Below, in pieces: positions 1 through 11,489 of a DNA stretch of 64,000 nucleotides. Source of the DNA: Manihot esculenta. Lineage: Eukaryota > Streptophyta > Magnoliopsida > Malpighiales > Euphorbiaceae. A program made the translations under genes and the position numbers. The DNA lies in the NCBI RefSeq assembly GCF_001659605.2, contig NW_025215483.1:124001-188000 (forward strand). The letters run 5' to 3'. The stretch's first letter is position 1, and each line of letters begins with the position of its first letter. The notes beneath the pieces are model-generated. The model made no database searches. It saw nothing but the letters and a program-made list of their open reading frames with translations, and was not told the DNA's origin.

Positions 1-1431
1 CCTGTGTTTCTGGAGCAGATAGCTCAGAGACAGCATGAGGACCCTGCATTGATGAAAATTGCCAGGACTGTTCAGTCAGGCAATAGTGTAGAGTTCAGAT
101 TTGACAGTAAAGGGATCCTTCGCTATGGGAGTCGCCTTTGTGTACCAGATAGGGGCAGTGTGAAGGAAGACATTATGAGGGAAGCTCATAATGCGAGGTA
201 TAGTGTTCACCCAGGAGCCACCAAGATGTATCAGGATCTGAAACGGGTCTATTGGTGGCCAGCCATGAAGAAAGAAGTGGCGCAGTTCGTGACAGCCTGT
301 GAGGTTTGTCAGAGGGTGAAATTAGAGCATCAGAAACCAGCCGGAATGCTTAACCCATTACCGATTCCAGAGTGGAAATGGGAGAACATAGCCATGGATT
401 TTGTAGTGGGTTTACCAGCAGCGTCCAACAGGATAGACTCGATATGGGTGATTGTGGACAGACTCACGAAATCTGCTCATTTTCTTCCAGTACGGAGTAA
501 CTATTCTGTGGATAAGTTGGCACAGATCTATCTGGATGAGATAGTGAGATTACATGGAGTTCCAGTGTCTATAGTTTCAGACAGAGGACCTCAGTTTACC
601 TCTCGCTTTTGGCGGAGTCTGCAAAGTGCGATGGGCACGAGATTGGATTTTAGTACTGCTTTCCACCCACAGACTGATGGACAGTCAGAAAGGACCATCC
701 AGACCATAGAGGATATGCTTCGACTATGTGTGTTAGACTTTGGCGGTTCTTGGAGGCAGCATCTACCTTTGGTAGAGTTTGCCTACAATAACAGCCATCA
801 TGCTAGCATCGGGATGGCTCCTTATGAAGCTTTGTATGGGAGGAAGTGCAGATCCCCTGTTTGTTGGGAAGAGGTAGGAGAGAAGGCTCTTGCAGGGCCA
901 GAGTTAGTAGACATTACCAGTAGAGTGGTGCCAATGATCAGAGAGAGAATCAGAACAGCTCAGAGTAGACAGAAACGTTATGCAGATGTGCGCAGAAAGC
1001 AGTTAGAGTTTCAAGAGGGTACTTGGGTATTGCTGAAAGTGTCTCCACTGAAAGGAGTGGTTCGTTTTGGAAAGAAAGGTAAATTAGCTCCACGGTACAT
1101 TGGACCCTTTGAGGTGTTGCAGAGGATCGGAAATGTGTCGTATAAGCTGGATTTACCTGCTTCTATGGAGAGGATTCACCCGGTCTTTCATGTTTCTATG
1201 CTACGGCAGTTTGTGTCAGATCCGAATCAGGTTCTGAGTGAGCCTGAGGTGGAGATTCACACAGATCTCACCTATGTAGAGCAGCCAGTGCGGATTGTGG
1301 ACACACAGATCAGACAGCTAAGGAACAAGGAGATTCCGATGGTGAAAGTTTTATGGAACCACCATAATCTAGAAGAGTGCACATGGGAGACGCGGGAGTC
1401 TATACTCCAGCAGTATCCATATTTGTTTTGA
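1..1431 (+). CDS. Ty3/gypsy chromovirus Pol C-terminal part (integrase + chromodomain), cut by window edge
   Basis: The frame is already open at base 1, so this is the tail of a polyprotein that starts outside the window; no start codon is implied. It ends at TGA 1429-1431. It aligns residue for residue with positions 848-1322 of the polyprotein of piece B (4206-8174, opposite strand), with very few differences (for example FGKKGK here against FRKKGK in B). Visible in order: the integrase HHCC zinc-binding domain (H and H around residues 62-69, CEVC at 99-102), the catalytic core with D132, D193 in SDRGPQF and E229 in DGQSERT (35 residues between the last two, the D,D35E pattern), a GPFEVL beta-barrel region, and a C-terminal chromodomain-like segment (about 424-475) with VLWNHH and CTWE. 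Established knowledge: the chromodomain marks chromoviruses, and Tekay/Del is the likely clade. The integrase would insert element cDNA into the genome. Intact as far as seen. Confidence 0.93.
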   Translation, partial: PVFLEQIAQRQHEDPALMKIARTVQSGNSVEFRFDSKGILRYGSRLCVPDRGSVKEDIMREAHNARYSVHPGATKMYQDLKRVYWWPAMKKEVAQFVTACEVCQRVKLEHQKPAGMLNPLPIPEWKWENIAMDFVVGLPAASNRIDSIWVIVDRLTKSAHFLPVRSNYSVDKLAQIYLDEIVRLHGVPVSIVSDRGPQFTSRFWRSLQSAMGTRLDFSTAFHPQTDGQSERTIQTIEDMLRLCVLDFGGSWRQHLPLVEFAYNNSHHASIGMAPYEALYGRKCRSPVCWEEVGEKALAGPELVDITSRVVPMIRERIRTAQSRQKRYADVRRKQLEFQEGTWVLLKVSPLKGVVRFGKKGKLAPRYIGPFEVLQRIGNVSYKLDLPASMERIHPVFHVSMLRQFVSDPNQVLSEPEVEIHTDLTYVEQPVRIVDTQIRQLRNKEIPMVKVLWNHHNLEECTWETRESILQQYPYLF

Positions 1432-1496
1432 GGTTAGTTTTCTCCGTTTCATGTGTTCATTATGTGTTTTCGGAACATCCGAGGACGAATGTTCTT

Positions 1497-1509
1497 AAGG
1501 AGGGGAGAA
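1497..1509 (+). other. Polypurine tract of piece A
   Basis: AAGGAGGGGAGAA lies directly before the first base of the LTR (TGTAATACCC). In Ty3/gypsy elements this purine run primes plus-strand DNA synthesis. The same tract is found, inverted, at 4128-4140 and 51152-51164. Confidence 0.9.
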
Positions 1510-2070
1510 TGTAATACCCGGCTTGAGTCCGGCACCGGAATTCCTGTTGTATGGTGGAATCCGGGGTGCTGGGATTCGATAAAGGGTAGGATTTATGTTT
1601 TCTAAGTGTTATGATGTGTTTTATGGGTTTACCGTTTTATAGTTTTGAGTTGAAATGAATCAAGGCTGAGTTGAAATGAATCAAGGCAGAGGAGCCAAGT
1701 TCGGCCGCCGAAGATAAGTTCGGCTGCCGAAAGTGCCCAATGTTCGGCTTCCGAAGTTCAGGTTCGGCCCCCGAATGTTGCATGGTTTTGCATGCGATTC
1801 GGCAGCCGAAGCTGAGTTGCTTAGCCAGCAGGTTTGTATCCCTGAGTCAGCCTTTTGGACAGGTGTGATCACCAGATCATGTCCAGAAGTTGGCCACGTC
1901 TCCTATGCTTTATTTGCTAAGTGTGAGCAGCTCATGCAGGAGTTTGCTCGGTTACCAAGTTTTGAAGGTTTTGAAGCAAAAAGTGAGCTTTGGAGAGTTA
2001 GTGAGGGTAAAGAAGAGTTGATCCGTTTTCCTTTGTTTAGATCACTCATCTTCTTGTTCCAGGAGGTAAG
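1510..2070 (+). mobile_element. Truncated 3' LTR of chromovirus piece A
   Basis: The LTR starts with TGTAATACCCGGC right after the polypurine tract and matches, inverted, the LTR starts at 4127 and 51151. Only about 561 bp are present, against 2180 bp in the complete copy at 48972-51151. It stops after AGGAGGTAAG at 2070, where the sequence switches to the opposite strand of another copy of the same LTR. It carries several TTCGGC-GCCGAA type dyads between about 1700 and 1815. Short reading frames here (such as 1733-2077) have no recognisable product and are taken as chance. Confidence 0.88.
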
Positions 2071-4127
2071 TTTCTGAACCAAGGCTTAACCTGTGCATGC
2101 ACTATCTCTGTACTCTGTACTCATGTACTCTGTACATGTATCCCTGACTAGAGCTTGCTCTAGATGGGTTAACTTATACCTGTTAAGCCTGGTTTTCACA
2201 TACAGGAAAACATATATACATATACAGATCATGTACAAAACATACATCACTAGGTCAAGCAACAACTATTACATCTCTTTACTATTACATGTCCACTCTA
2301 CGCTATTACAAATTTCTTTACTTTTCCTGTACTCTGCTGGACTGTCCCTGTACACTGTACACTGAACCTGCAAAACTGGGGTTAAGGGAGTGGGATGAGC
2401 TCTATAGCCCAGTGAGTAGAACAGTAAAATATCTCAGTAAAATATGATCTCATGGAATGCACCATATCACAGACAAGCCACATCAAGAGTAAACCTGTCA
2501 CCACATAGTCCCAGTAACTCTGTGCCAGGGCGTAGAATCGAGCACCTGGTCTTCCTGTCATATATGTATATGTGTATATAACACCTCTGTACTTACCATT
2601 GCCAGGGCGTAGTCAAAGGCTCCTGGACTTTGCTATACCTGCCAGGGCGTAGTCAAAGGCTCCTGGACTTCATTATACCTGCCAGGGCGTAGTCAAAGGC
2701 TCCTGGACTTCCTGTCTGAGACTATTGGATCATTCAGCATTCACTCACATCATCAAATAACAATGCAATGCAACATATTCATGAATACTAATGCAATCAA
2801 CCTATGGCATAAACATGATGCATGAGATATGCTAAAAACAGTTTGTGGTTCAATTAAAAGTTATAAGTTTAGTTCCACTCACCTCTGGCTATCTGGACTG
2901 ACTGACTCTACAGGCTCTGAACCTCTGGAGCAGTACTCACTGCTGCTCTCTCTGGTTCCTCTGGTCTGTACCTATACAGATGGACTCAAATGAGGGACCA
3001 AACAAACGTAAAAATACCTCTATGAAACTCCCCAAAACTCCCCTTACTCTCACTCTAAAATTCATGCAAAGCATGCAAAAGAAAGCTAGACAGGACACTT
3101 TCGGCAGCAGGTTCGGCGGCCGAATGTCCTCTCCAGAGACGAAACTCAAGCACCTTCGGCGGCACCTTCGGCGGCCGAATCCCCCAAACAGAGCCGAACA
3201 TGCAAAAACACTCGGGGGCAAGCTGTGGCAACTAAGCCACCATGCAGGAGGTTCGGCGGCCGAATGAACTTTCGGCTGCCGAACCTGAGTTCATCCAGAA
3301 CTCAGTTTCAATGGCAAACCATCTCCTCCTTCCCTTCAATCTCTCCAAACATGCTTACCTCCTCTACTCAACTCACATATACTCAAGTATATGGTCACAG
3401 GGGTCCAAAACTATCTAATAACCCCAAACAACAAAACAAACATAACACATAATCATGTATACATGCATAAATCATCAAAACTCCCATTTAAAACCTCAAC
3501 ATGCATCTCTCTCTCCCCAACTCCCATAAAACCTGCAGAAACAGATACACATGTTCCAAAGCATCACTTACCTCCTGGAACAAAAAGATGAGTGATCTAA
3601 ACAAAGGAAAACGGATCAACTCTTCTTCACCCTCACTAACTCTCTCAAACACTCAAACTCTCTCAAACTCACTTTTTGCTTCAAAACAGTCAAACCCCTT
3701 GTGCATGCTCAAAACACTCTGCATGAGCTGCTTAAACTCAGTAAATACAGCATAGGAGACGTGGCCAACTTCTGGACATGATCTGGTGATCACACCTGTC
3801 CAAAAGGCTGACTCAGGGATACAAACCTGCTGGCTAAGCAACTCAGCTTCGGCTGCCGAATCGCATGCAAAACCATGCAACATTCGGGGGCCGAACCTGA
3901 ACTTCGGAAGCCGAACATTGGGCACTTTCGGCGGCCGAACTTATCTTCGGCGGCCGAACTTGGCTCCTCTGCCTTGGTTCATTTCACCTCAAAACTATAA
4001 AACGGTAAACCCAGAAAACACATCATAACACTTAGAAAACATAAATCCTACCCTTTATCGAATCCCAGCACCCCGGATTCCACCATACAACAGGAATTCC
4101 GGTGCCGGACTCAAGCCGGGTATTACA
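2071..4127 (-). mobile_element. 3' LTR of chromovirus piece B, lacking its last ~147 bp
   Basis: Read on the minus strand it starts TGTAATACCCGG at 4127, next to a polypurine tract, and follows the complete LTR of element C (51151 down to 48972) to the point equivalent to 49119. The terminal ~147 bp, including the GGTCGTTACA end, are missing because of the junction with piece A. It contains two clusters of TTCGGC-GCCGAA dyads (about 3100-3290 and 3847-3959), a 40-bp tandem repeat at 2601-2710 and an AT-rich TATATGTATATGTGTATATA stretch near 2560-2582 that is a weak promoter candidate. No host gene is seen between 1432 and 4205. Confidence 0.88.
2601..2710. repeat. 40-bp tandem repeat inside the LTR (about 2.75 copies)
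   Basis: Units start with GCCAGGGCGTAGTCAAAGGC at 2601, 2641 and 2681. A diverged unit with a different middle lies just before, near 2524. The same array is present in both LTRs of element C (starts near 49661, 49703, 49743 and 59820, 59862, 59902), where one unit is 42 bp. It is therefore an old property of the LTR family and not a local event. Each unit can fold weakly (CCAGG at the start, CCTGG at the end). Confidence 0.85.
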
Positions 4128-4140
4128 TTCTCCCCTCCTT
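4128..4140 (-). other. Polypurine tract of piece B
   Basis: On the minus strand this reads AAGGAGGGGAGAA and abuts the LTR start at 4127, marking B as a minus-strand element. Confidence 0.9.
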
Positions 4141-4205
4141 AAGAACATTCGTCCTCGGATGTTCCGAAAACACATAATGAACACATGAAACGGAGAAAAC
4201 TAACC

Positions 4206-7200
4206 TCAAAACAAATATGGATACTGCTGGAGTATAGACACCCGCGTCTCCCATGTGCACTCTTCTAGATTATGGTGGTTCCATAAAACTTTCACCATCG
4301 GAATCTCCTTGTTCCTTAGCTGTCTGATCTGTGTGTCCACAATCCGCACTGGCTGCTCTACATAGGTGAGATCTGTGTGAATCTCCACCTCAGGCTCACT
4401 CAGAACCTGATTCGGATCTGACACAAACTGCCGTAGCATAGAAACATGAAAGACCGGGTGAATCCTCTCCATAGAAGCAGGTAAATCCAGCTTATACGAC
4501 ACATTTCCGATCCTCTGCAACACCTCAAAGGGTCCAATGTACCGTGGAGCTAATTTACCTTTCTTTCTAAAACGAACCACTCCTTTCAGTGGAGACACTT
4601 TCAGCAATACCCAAGTACCCTCTTGAAACTCTAACTGCTTTCTGCGCACATCTGCATAACGTTTCTGTCTACTCTGAGCTGTTCTGATTCTCTCTCTGAT
4701 CATTGGCACCACTCTACTGGTAATGTCTACTAACTCTGGCCCTGCAAGAGCCTTCTCTCCTACCTCTTCCCAACAAACAGGGGATCTGCACTTCCTCCCA
4801 TACAAAGCTTCATAAGGAGCCATCCCGATGCTAGCATGATGGCTGTTATTGTAGGCAAACTCTACCAAAGGTAGATGCTGCCTCCAAGAACCGCCAAAGT
4901 CTAACACACATAGTCGAAGCATATCCTCTATGGTCTGGATGGTCCTTTCTGACTGTCCATCAGTCTGTGGGTGGAAAGCAGTACTAAAATCCAATCTCGT
5001 GCCCATCGCACTTTGCAGACTCCGCCAAAAGCGAGAGGTAAACTGAGGTCCTCTGTCTGAAACTATAGACACTGGAACTCCATGTAATCTCACTATCTCA
5101 TCCAGATAGATCTGTGCCAACTTATCCACAGAATAGTTACTCCGTACTGGAAGAAAATGAGCAGATTTCGTGAGTCTGTCCACAATCACCCATATCGAGT
5201 CTATCCTGTTGGACGCTGCTGGTAAACCCACTACAAAATCCATGGCTATGTTCTCCCATTTCCACTCTGGAATCGGTAATGGGTTAAGCATTCCGGCTGG
5301 TTTCTGATGCTCTAATTTCACCCTCTGACAAACCTCACAGGCTGTCACGAACTGCGCCACTTCTTTCTTCATGGCTGGCCACCAATAGACCCGTTTCAGA
5401 TCCTGATACATCTTGGTGGCTCCTGGGTGAACACTATACCTCGCATTATGAGCTTCCCTCATAATGTCTTCCTTCACACTGCCCCTATCTGGTACACAAA
5501 GGCGACTCCCATAGCGAAGGATCCCTTTACTGTCAAATCTGAACTCTACACTATTGCCTGACTGAACAGTCCTGGCAATTTTCATCAATGCAGGGTCCTC
5601 ATGCTGTCTCTGAGCTATCTGCTCCAGAAACACAGGTGTCACTCTCATCTGTGCTATCAACGCACCTGTACCAGACAATTCGAGCTGTAATCCCTCATCA
5701 AAGAGCTTATAAAGCTCCATCACAACTGGTCTCCGTTCTGCTGCTATATGGGATAAACTGCCTAGTGACTTCCGGCTTAGGGCGTCTGCAACAACATTCG
5801 CCTTACCCGGATGATACTGGATTTTACAATCATAATCACTGAGCAATTCGACCCACCTTCTCTGCCGCAAATTCAGCTCTCTCTGACTTAAGATGTACTG
5901 TAAACTCTTATGATCGGTGAAGATCTCGCATTTAACCCCGTAGAGGTAATGCCGCCACATCTTAAGTGCAAAGATAACTGCTGCCATCTCTAGGTCATGG
6001 GTAGGGTAATTCAACTCGTGCTTATTCAACTGTCTAGAAGCATAAGCTATTACTCTATCACTCTGCATCAATACACAACCCAATCCCACTCGAGATGCAT
6101 CACAGAACACTGTGAAGTCCTCATTACTCACAGGCAGAGCTAACACTGGTGCTGTGGTCAATCTCCTCTTGAGCTCCTCAAAGCTCTCTTCACACTGGTC
6201 TGACCAGATAAACTTCTGGTTCTTCTGAGTCAATTTGGTCATAGGGGCTGCTATCTTTGAGAAGTTCTGAACGAACCTCCTATAGTAACCTGCCAGTCCC
6301 AGAAAGCTTTTAATCTCAGTCACTGTCGTGGGTCTGGGCCAGTTAGCTACAGCCTCTATCTTCTTGGGGTCTACCTCAATACCCTCTGCTGATACCACAT
6401 GTCCCAAGAAGGCAATGCTCCGTAACCAAAACTCACACTTCGAGAACTTGGCATATAAACCATGCTCTCTCAGTGTCTGCAGAATGATCCTCAGATGCTG
6501 GGCATGCTCCTCTGCATCTCTGGAATACACTAAAATATCATCGATAAACACAATGACAAAGTGATCCAGAAACTCACTGAATACCCTGTTCATGAGATCC
6601 ATAAATGCTGCAGGGGCGTTAGTCAACCCGAACGGCATCACTAAGAACTCATAATGCCCATATCTGGTCCGGAAAGCTGTCTTAGGCACATCTGCCTCTC
6701 TGACTCTCAACTGATGATACCCAGATCTCAGATCTATTTTCGAGAAACAACCTGCTCCAGCTAGCTGGTCAAATAGATCATCAATCCGAGGTAAGGGATA
6801 CCTATTCTTGATAGTGACCTTGTTCAACTGTCTGTAGTCGATACAAAGTCTAAGGGATCCATCCTTCTTTCTGACAAAAAGCACTGGAGCACCCCAAGGT
6901 GAGGTACTAGGGCGGATGAAACCCTTATCTACCAAGTCCTGTAACTGCTCTTTTAACTCTGTTAACTCAGCTGGCGCCATCCTGTAGGGAGGAATAGAGA
7001 TAGGTCTGGTACCTGGCAGTAATTCAATTTCAAACCCTATCTCCCTATCAGGTGGTAGTCCAGGCAAGTCGTCTGGGAACACATCGAGAAACTCTCGAAC
7101 TACTGGTACTGTGGCTGGTTCCCTCACCTGACTGTCTAGCTCTCTCACATGAGCTAGAAACCCCTGACAACCCCTCCTAAGCAAACGACGAGCCTGAAGG

Positions 7201-8174
7201 GCTGAAATCATACCTCTGGGTGTACCTCTCCTGTCTCCTCTGAAGACACACTCTGACCCATCCTGGTCTCTGAGACTCACTAGCTTCTCTCGACAGTCCA
7301 ACGTAGCACTATATGTCGATAACCAATCCATCCCTAGAATGACATCAAAATCTGTCAAGTCTAGAACCACAAGATCAGCTGGAAGGCATCTACCCTCTAT
7401 AAACACTGGACTGAAACGACAGACTGACACTGCCACTGATGGGTCACATCTAGGTCCACTGACCCAGAGAGGATACTCTAACTCAGAACTGATCAAACCC
7501 AATCGCTCTATGGCTCTCGAAGCAATAAAGGAATGAGAAGCACCGGGGTCTATTAAAGCATACACATTTGAACACCCAATGATGAGATTACCTGACACCA
7601 CTGTGTTCGACGTGTTAGCCTCCTCCTGTGTCACTGTGAAAATCCGTGCTGGGGCTACCGGATTTCCACCTCGGGAACCTGCTGCTGAAGTAGAGGCTAC
7701 CCCTCTCCCTCTACCTCTGCCACTAGTCTGAGGCATGACTGGAGCTGCTGGCCGTACAACTGGCTGTACCACACTGCCTGAACTCATCTGCTGGGATGGT
7801 GCAAAAGTCATCTGCGGACAATCCCGAGCAATATGCCCTTCCTGTCCACATTTAAAACAAGCTGTAGATCCCAACCGACAAACTCCGCCATGTGGTTTTC
7901 CGCATCTTCTGCAGACTGGAGCTGTGCCAGAGCTAGAGCCACTACCTATTCCCAGACCTGACTTGACTTTATTCCAGAACTTACTCTTTGTTCCTTTTGC
8001 TCTGTCCCATCGTTTACTGCTTGGTGTGGGGGCTTTAGAACCCGAAGCCTGTGCCTTTGACTGTTTCTGAATATTGGCACTAGCTTCCATTTTCCTGGCT
8101 GCGTCTACTATGGTATGGAAACTCTCCTTTTCTGCTGGAAGAATCAAGGAAGCATACCTGGGATGCAGTCTCAT
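4206..8174 (-). CDS. Ty3/gypsy chromovirus polyprotein, Gag(partial)-Pro-RT-RNaseH-IN-chromodomain
   Basis: A 1322-residue uninterrupted frame. The native start is missing: comparison with the Gag of element C shows that about 326 N-terminal residues were lost where the satellite begins, and an in-frame stop lies in the satellite just upstream, so the ATG at 8174 is internal. In order: a degenerate knuckle (C88..C99); a CX2CX4HX4C zinc knuckle at 106-119; aspartic protease with DPGASHSF at 209-216 (DPG in place of the usual D-S/T-G, seen in other plant Tekay-type elements); reverse transcriptase with D481 and FIDD (catalytic DD 545-546); RNase H with D692, E729, D754; integrase HHCC (H909, H916, C946, C949) and D979, D1040, E1076; chromodomain about 1271-1322. 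All motifs are intact, so the copy is young, but it lacks capsid sequence, 5' LTR and PBS and cannot move by itself. Confidence 0.96.
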   Translation of the reverse strand: MRLHPRYASLILPAEKESFHTIVDAARKMEASANIQKQSKAQASGSKAPTPSSKRWDRAKGTKSKFWNKVKSGLGIGSGSSSGTAPVCRRCGKPHGGVCRLGSTACFKCGQEGHIARDCPQMTFAPSQQMSSGSVVQPVVRPAAPVMPQTSGRGRGRGVASTSAAGSRGGNPVAPARIFTVTQEEANTSNTVVSGNLIIGCSNVYALIDPGASHSFIASRAIERLGLISSELEYPLWVSGPRCDPSVAVSVCRFSPVFIEGRCLPADLVVLDLTDFDVILGMDWLSTYSATLDCREKLVSLRDQDGSECVFRGDRRGTPRGMISALQARRLLRRGCQGFLAHVRELDSQVREPATVPVVREFLDVFPDDLPGLPPDREIGFEIELLPGTRPISIPPYRMAPAELTELKEQLQDLVDKGFIRPSTSPWGAPVLFVRKKDGSLRLCIDYRQLNKVTIKNRYPLPRIDDLFDQLAGAGCFSKIDLRSGYHQLRVREADVPKTAFRTRYGHYEFLVMPFGLTNAPAAFMDLMNRVFSEFLDHFVIVFIDDILVYSRDAEEHAQHLRIILQTLREHGLYAKFSKCEFWLRSIAFLGHVVSAEGIEVDPKKIEAVANWPRPTTVTEIKSFLGLAGYYRRFVQNFSKIAAPMTKLTQKNQKFIWSDQCEESFEELKRRLTTAPVLALPVSNEDFTVFCDASRVGLGCVLMQSDRVIAYASRQLNKHELNYPTHDLEMAAVIFALKMWRHYLYGVKCEIFTDHKSLQYILSQRELNLRQRRWVELLSDYDCKIQYHPGKANVVADALSRKSLGSLSHIAAERRPVVMELYKLFDEGLQLELSGTGALIAQMRVTPVFLEQIAQRQHEDPALMKIARTVQSGNSVEFRFDSKGILRYGSRLCVPDRGSVKEDIMREAHNARYSVHPGATKMYQDLKRVYWWPAMKKEVAQFVTACEVCQRVKLEHQKPAGMLNPLPIPEWKWENIAMDFVVGLPAASNRIDSIWVIVDRLTKSAHFLPVRSNYSVDKLAQIYLDEIVRLHGVPVSIVSDRGPQFTSRFWRSLQSAMGTRLDFSTAFHPQTDGQSERTIQTIEDMLRLCVLDFGGSWRQHLPLVEFAYNNSHHASIGMAPYEALYGRKCRSPVCWEEVGEKALAGPELVDITSRVVPMIRERIRTAQSRQKRYADVRRKQLEFQEGTWVLLKVSPLKGVVRFRKKGKLAPRYIGPFEVLQRIGNVSYKLDLPASMERIHPVFHVSMLRQFVSDPNQVLSEPEVEIHTDLTYVEQPVRIVDTQIRQLRNKEIPMVKVLWNHHNLEECTWETRVSILQQYPYLF

Positions 8175-9369
8175 AGTATATCTCCTTGCTTTCTTCTGGG
8201 ATGGAAGCTGTTAGTGCAAAATCATGCAGCAGATGTAATATGGGTGATAGACTTGGCAGTTTTTGGGATGGAAGCTGATAGTCCAAAATCGGCCACCGTA
8301 TGTAACATGGGTGATAGACTTGGCAGTTTTTGGGATGGAAGCTGTTAGTCCCAAAACGGGCACCGGATGTAACATGGGTGATAGTCTTGGCAGTTTTTGG
8401 GATGGAAGCTGTAAGTTCGAAATCGGGCACCAGATGTAACATGGGTGATAGACTTGGTAGTTTTGGGGATGGAAGCTCTTAGTCTGAAATCGGGCACCGG
8501 TTGTAACAAAGGTGATAGACTTGGCAGTTTTTGGGATGGAAGCTGTCAGTCCCAAATCGGGCACCGGATGCAACATGGGTGATAGACTTGGCAGTTTGTG
8601 GGATGGAAGCTGTTAGTCGGAAATCGGGCACCGGATATAAAATGGGTGATAGACTTGGCAGTTATTGGGATGGAAGCTATTATGCCGAACTCGGGCACCG
8701 GATGTAACATGGGTGATAGACTTGGCAGTTTTTGGGATGGAAGCAATTAGTCCGAAATCGGGCACCGGATGTAACATGGGTGATAGACTTGGCAGTTTTT
8801 GGGATGGAAGCTGTTAGTCCCAAATCGGCCACCGGATGTAACATGGGTGATAGACTTGGCAGTTTTTGGGATGGAAGCTGTTAGTCCCAAATCGGGCACC
8901 GGATGTAACATGGGTGATAGACTTCGCAGTTTTTGGGATGGAAGCTGTTAGTCTGAAATCGGGCACCGGATGTAACATGGGTGATAGACTTGGCAGTTTT
9001 TGGGATGGAAGCTGTTAGTCCCAAATCGGCCACCGGATGTAACATGGGTGATAGACTTGGCAGTTTTTGGGATGGAAGCTGATAGTCCCAAATCGGGCAC
9101 CGGATGTAACATGGGTGATAGACTTGGCAGTTTTTGGGATGGAAGCTGTTAGTCCGAAATCGGCCACCAGATGTAACATGGGTGATAGACTTGGCAGTTT
9201 TGGGGATGGAAGCTCTTAGTCTGAAATCGGGCACCGGTTGTAACAAGGGTGATAGACTTGGCAGTTTTTGGGATGGAAGCTGTTAGTCCAAAATCGGGCA
9301 GCGGATGTAACATGGGTGATAGACTTGGCATTTTTGGGATGGAAGCTGTTAGTCCGAAATCGGGCACCA

Positions 9370-11340
9370 GATGTAACATAGGTGATAGACTTCGCAGTTT
9401 TTGGGATGGAAGCTGTTAGTCCCAAATCGGGCACCGGATGTAACATGGGTGATAGACTTGGCAGTTTTTGGGATGGAAGCTGTTAGTCCCAAATCGGGCA
9501 CCGGATGTAACATGGGTGATAGACTTGGCAGTTTTGGGGATGGAAGCTGTTAGTCCGAAATCGAGCACCGGATGTAACATGGGTGATAGACTTGGCAGTT
9601 TGTGGGATGGAAGCTGTTAGTCCCAAATCGGGCACCGGATGTAACATGGGTGATAGACTTGGCAGTTTTTGGGATGGAAGCTGTTAGTCCGAAATCGGGC
9701 ACCGGATGTAACATGGGTGATAGACTTGGCAGTTTGTGGGATGGAAGCTGTTAGTCGGAAATCGGGCACCGGATGTAAAATGGGTGATAGACTTGGCAGT
9801 TTTTGGGATGGAAGCTATTATGCCGAAATCGGGCACCGGATGTAACATGGGTGATAGACTTGGCAGTTTTTGGGATGGAAGCAATTAGTCCGAAATCGGG
9901 CACCGGATGTAACATGGGTGATAGACTTGGGAGTTTTTGCGATGGAAGCTGTTAGTCCCAAATCGGGCACCGGATGTAACATGGGTGATAGACTTCGCAG
10001 TTTTTGGGATGGAAGCTGTTAGTCTAAAATCGGGCACCGGATGTAACATGGGTGATAGACTTGGCAGTTTTTGGGATGGAAGCTGTTAGTCCCAAATCGG
10101 GCACCGGATGTAACATGGGTGATAGACTTGGCAGTTTTGGGGATGGAAGCAGTTAGTCCGAAATCGGGCACCCGATGTAACATGGGTGATAGACTTGGCA
10201 GTTTTTGGGATGGAAGCTGTTAGTCCCAAATCGGGCACCGGATGTAACATGGGTGATAGACTTGGCAGTTTTTGGGATGGAAGCTGTTAGTCCCAAATCG
10301 GGCACCGGATGTAACATGGGTGATAGACTTGGCATTTTTTGGGATGGAAGCTGTTAGTCCGAAATCGGGCACCGGATGTAACATAGGTGATAGACTTCGC
10401 AGTTTTTGGGATGGAAGCTGTTAGTCCCAAATCGGGCACCGGATGTAACATGGGTGATAGACTTGGCAGTTTTTGGGATGGAAGCTGTTAGTCCCAAATC
10501 GGGCACCGGATGTAACATGGGTGATAGACTTGGCAGTTTTGGGGATGGAAGCTGTTAGTCCGAAATCGAGCACCGGATGTAACATGGGTGATAGACTTGG
10601 CAGTTTGTGGGATGGAAGCTGTTAGTCCCAAATCGGGCACCGGATGTAACATGGGTGATAGACTTGGCAGTTTTTGGGATGGAAGCTGTTAGTCCGAAAT
10701 CGGGCACCGGATGTAACATGGGTGATAGACTTGGCAGTTTGTGGGATGGAAGCTGTTAGTCGGAAATCGGGCACCGGATGTAAAATTGGTGATAGACTTG
10801 GCAGTTTTTGGGATGGAAGCTATTATGCCGAAATCGGGCACCGGATGTAACATGGGTGATAGACTTGGCAGTTTTTGGGATGGAAGCAATTAGTCCGAAA
10901 TCGGGCACCGGATGTAACATGGGTGATAGACTTGGGAGTTTTTGCGATGGAAGCTGTTAGTCCCAAATCGGGCACCGGATGTAACATGGGTGATAGACTT
11001 CGCAGTTTTTGGGATGGAAGCTGTTAGTCTAAAATCGGGCACCGGATGTAACATGGGTGATAGACTTGGCAGTTTTTGGGATGGAAGCTGTTAGTCCCAA
11101 ATCGGGCACCGGATGTAACATGGGTGATAGACTTGGCAGTTTTGGGGATGGAAGCAGTTAGTCCGAAATCGGGCACCCGATGTAACATGGGTGATAGACT
11201 TGGCAGTTTTTGGGATGGAAGCTGTTAGTCCCAAATCGGGCACCGGATGTAACATGGGTGATAGACTTGGCAGTTTTTGGGATGGAAGCTGTTAGTCCCA
11301 AATCGGGCACCGGATGTAACATGGGTGATAGACTTCGCTG
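9370..11340 (+). repeat. Higher-order repeat of 15 monomers (1005 bp), two copies
   Basis: Rare monomer variants recur at an exact spacing of 1005 bp (15 x 67): an ACATAGGTGATAGACTTCGC monomer at 9376 and 10381, and a GAGTTTTTGCGATGG monomer at 9931 and 10936. A CACCCGATG monomer follows the same order near 10167 and 11171. The boundaries given are approximate. Confidence 0.85.
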
Positions 11341-11489
11341 TTTTTGGGATGGAAGCTGTTAGTCGGAAATCGGGCACCGGATGTAACATGGGTGATAGAC
11401 TTGGCAGTTTTGGGGATGGAAGCTCTTAGTCTGAAATCGGGCACCGGATGTAACATGGGTGATAGACTTGGCAGTTTGTGGGATGGAAG

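Larger units (their letters stand above)
2071..8197 (-). mobile_element. Tekay/Del-like chromovirus piece B, both ends lost
   Basis: This covers the LTR 2071-4127, the polypurine tract, a short untranslated stretch and the polyprotein. At the 5' end the gag sequence runs to about 8197 (TTGCTTTCTTCT on +) and then changes within a base or two into satellite sequence (GGGATGGAAGCTG). Element C, which is intact here, continues TTCTGATCAGTATC. No target duplication or LTR is present at this edge, so it is a break and not an insertion end. Confidence 0.9.

Noticed and set aside
1510..1545. Origin of the satellite from the chromovirus LTR start
   Set aside because: Both contain GGCACCGGA and TGTAA words, but the order and the rest of the monomer do not align; too short to support descent.
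1733..3755. Short frames in the chromovirus LTR (for example 1733-2077, 2980-3267)
   Set aside because: They are non-coding LTR sequence, repeated or inverted in other LTR copies with frame changes.
4206..8174. Host chromodomain gene or endogenous pararetrovirus
   Set aside because: The domain order Pro-RT-RNaseH-IN-chromodomain with LTR and polypurine tract is that of a Ty3/gypsy chromovirus; pararetroviruses lack an integrase and LTRs.
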